From: Marinobacter lipolyticus SM19
GTDB lineage: Bacteria > Pseudomonadota > Gammaproteobacteria > Pseudomonadales > Oleiphilaceae
Length of the DNA stretch: 64,000 nt
Reading direction: 5' to 3'
NCBI RefSeq assembly: GCF_000397065.2
Contig: NZ_KE007306.1
Location: forward strand, 259,020-323,019
Below are positions 63,957-64,000 of the stretch, piece by piece. The first letter of the stretch is position 1. The number at the start of each line of letters is the position of its first letter. Below the pieces are notes generated by a model. The model was not told the origin of the DNA and did not search any database. It saw nothing but the letters and a program-made list of their open reading frames with translations. Both the position numbers and the translations under genes were made by a program.

Positions 63957-64000
63957 GCTTTCCAAAACACGCTCAAGCACATCCATGTGGCGCTTGGGCT
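63957..64000 (-). ncRNA. TwoAYGGAY-like structured RNA element, copy 3 (cut by right edge)
   Basis: The 3' half of the element is visible on the minus strand: CAAG-cgc-CAC-AUGGAU-GUG-CUUG, followed by AGCGUGUUUUGG. It aligns with copy 1 almost base for base in the core. The rest, including hairpin 1 and the 5' outer arm, would lie beyond 64000. It sits upstream of hisD, in sense orientation. Confidence 0.6.

Noticed and set aside
1..64000. CRISPR array, rRNA, tRNA, insertion sequence or phage genes
   Set aside because: Looked for regular spaced repeats, tRNA-like clover leaves and transposase motifs; none seen.

Overview
The window reads as chromosomal DNA of a marine gammaproteobacterium, most likely Marinobacter or a close relative. 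I infer this from the mix of genes (pilBCD-coaE, a DUF1329/DUF1302 pair near a MalT-like regulator and a thiolase, YfaZ, TrmO, YhcB/ZapG, ZapE, hisDC) and from general codon character. No rRNA or tRNA gene was seen, so the genus is an inference.

Region 1 (1-17.1 kb, all minus strand) is a polysaccharide/O-antigen locus. In transcription order it runs cysQ, a DHH phosphoesterase, cysD, cysN, rmlB, rmlA, a wbpV-wbpL-wbpM-like trio, a WbbL-like glycosyltransferase, rmlD, rmlC, a GT2, a sulfotransferase-GT2-GT2 fusion and a partial sulfotransferase cut by the left edge. The cysD/cysN/rmlB/rmlA junctions are essentially zero-gap, so sulfate activation and dTDP-rhamnose synthesis appear to be one transcription unit. 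Together with four sulfotransferase domains in the window, this suggests a sulfated, rhamnose-containing glycan started on QuiNAc- or FucNAc-type UDP-sugar.

Region 2 (17.2-21.3 kb) holds a ParDE-type toxin-antitoxin pair with a palindromic operator, a metallo-beta-lactamase/beta-CASP protein and an unusual ABC1/UbiB-family kinase-like protein. Region 3 (21.4-35.7 kb, minus strand) is visibly more AT-rich. It is a second glycan block with two GT2s, a Wzx flippase, two sulfotransferases, a WbqC-like protein, a DegT-type aminotransferase, an acyltransferase-3/SGNH protein, a GT2, a DUF354 protein, a polyprenyl-phosphate-type GT2 and a GT-C/TPR membrane protein just downstream of pilA.

Region 4 (35.7-41.1 kb) is the type IV pilus block: pilA (minus, with a good sigma-54 promoter) diverging from pilB-pilC-pilD-coaE. 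The GT-C gene behind pilA, linked by 4-bp overlaps to a lipid-linked-sugar GT2 and a DUF354 gene, looks like a pilin-glycosylation operon.

Region 5 (41.1-64 kb) is mostly ordinary chromosome: an envelope beta-rich protein, trmO, a hybrid histidine kinase, yacG, a YfaZ porin-like protein, a large lipoprotein, a Bax-like glucosaminidase, a PlsC-type acyltransferase, a MalT-like LuxR regulator, DUF1329 and DUF1302 proteins, a thiolase, zapE, zapG/yhcB, a Nif3-like protein, hisC and hisD. Two repeat families are scattered through it. One is a ~30-bp REP-like palindrome (seven copies in the window). The other is a ~110-nt element (two full copies and one cut by the right edge) that folds as a long variable outer stem enclosing two hairpins with AYGGAY loops; it resembles the TwoAYGGAY RNA motif and carries CsrA/RsmA-type GGA loops.
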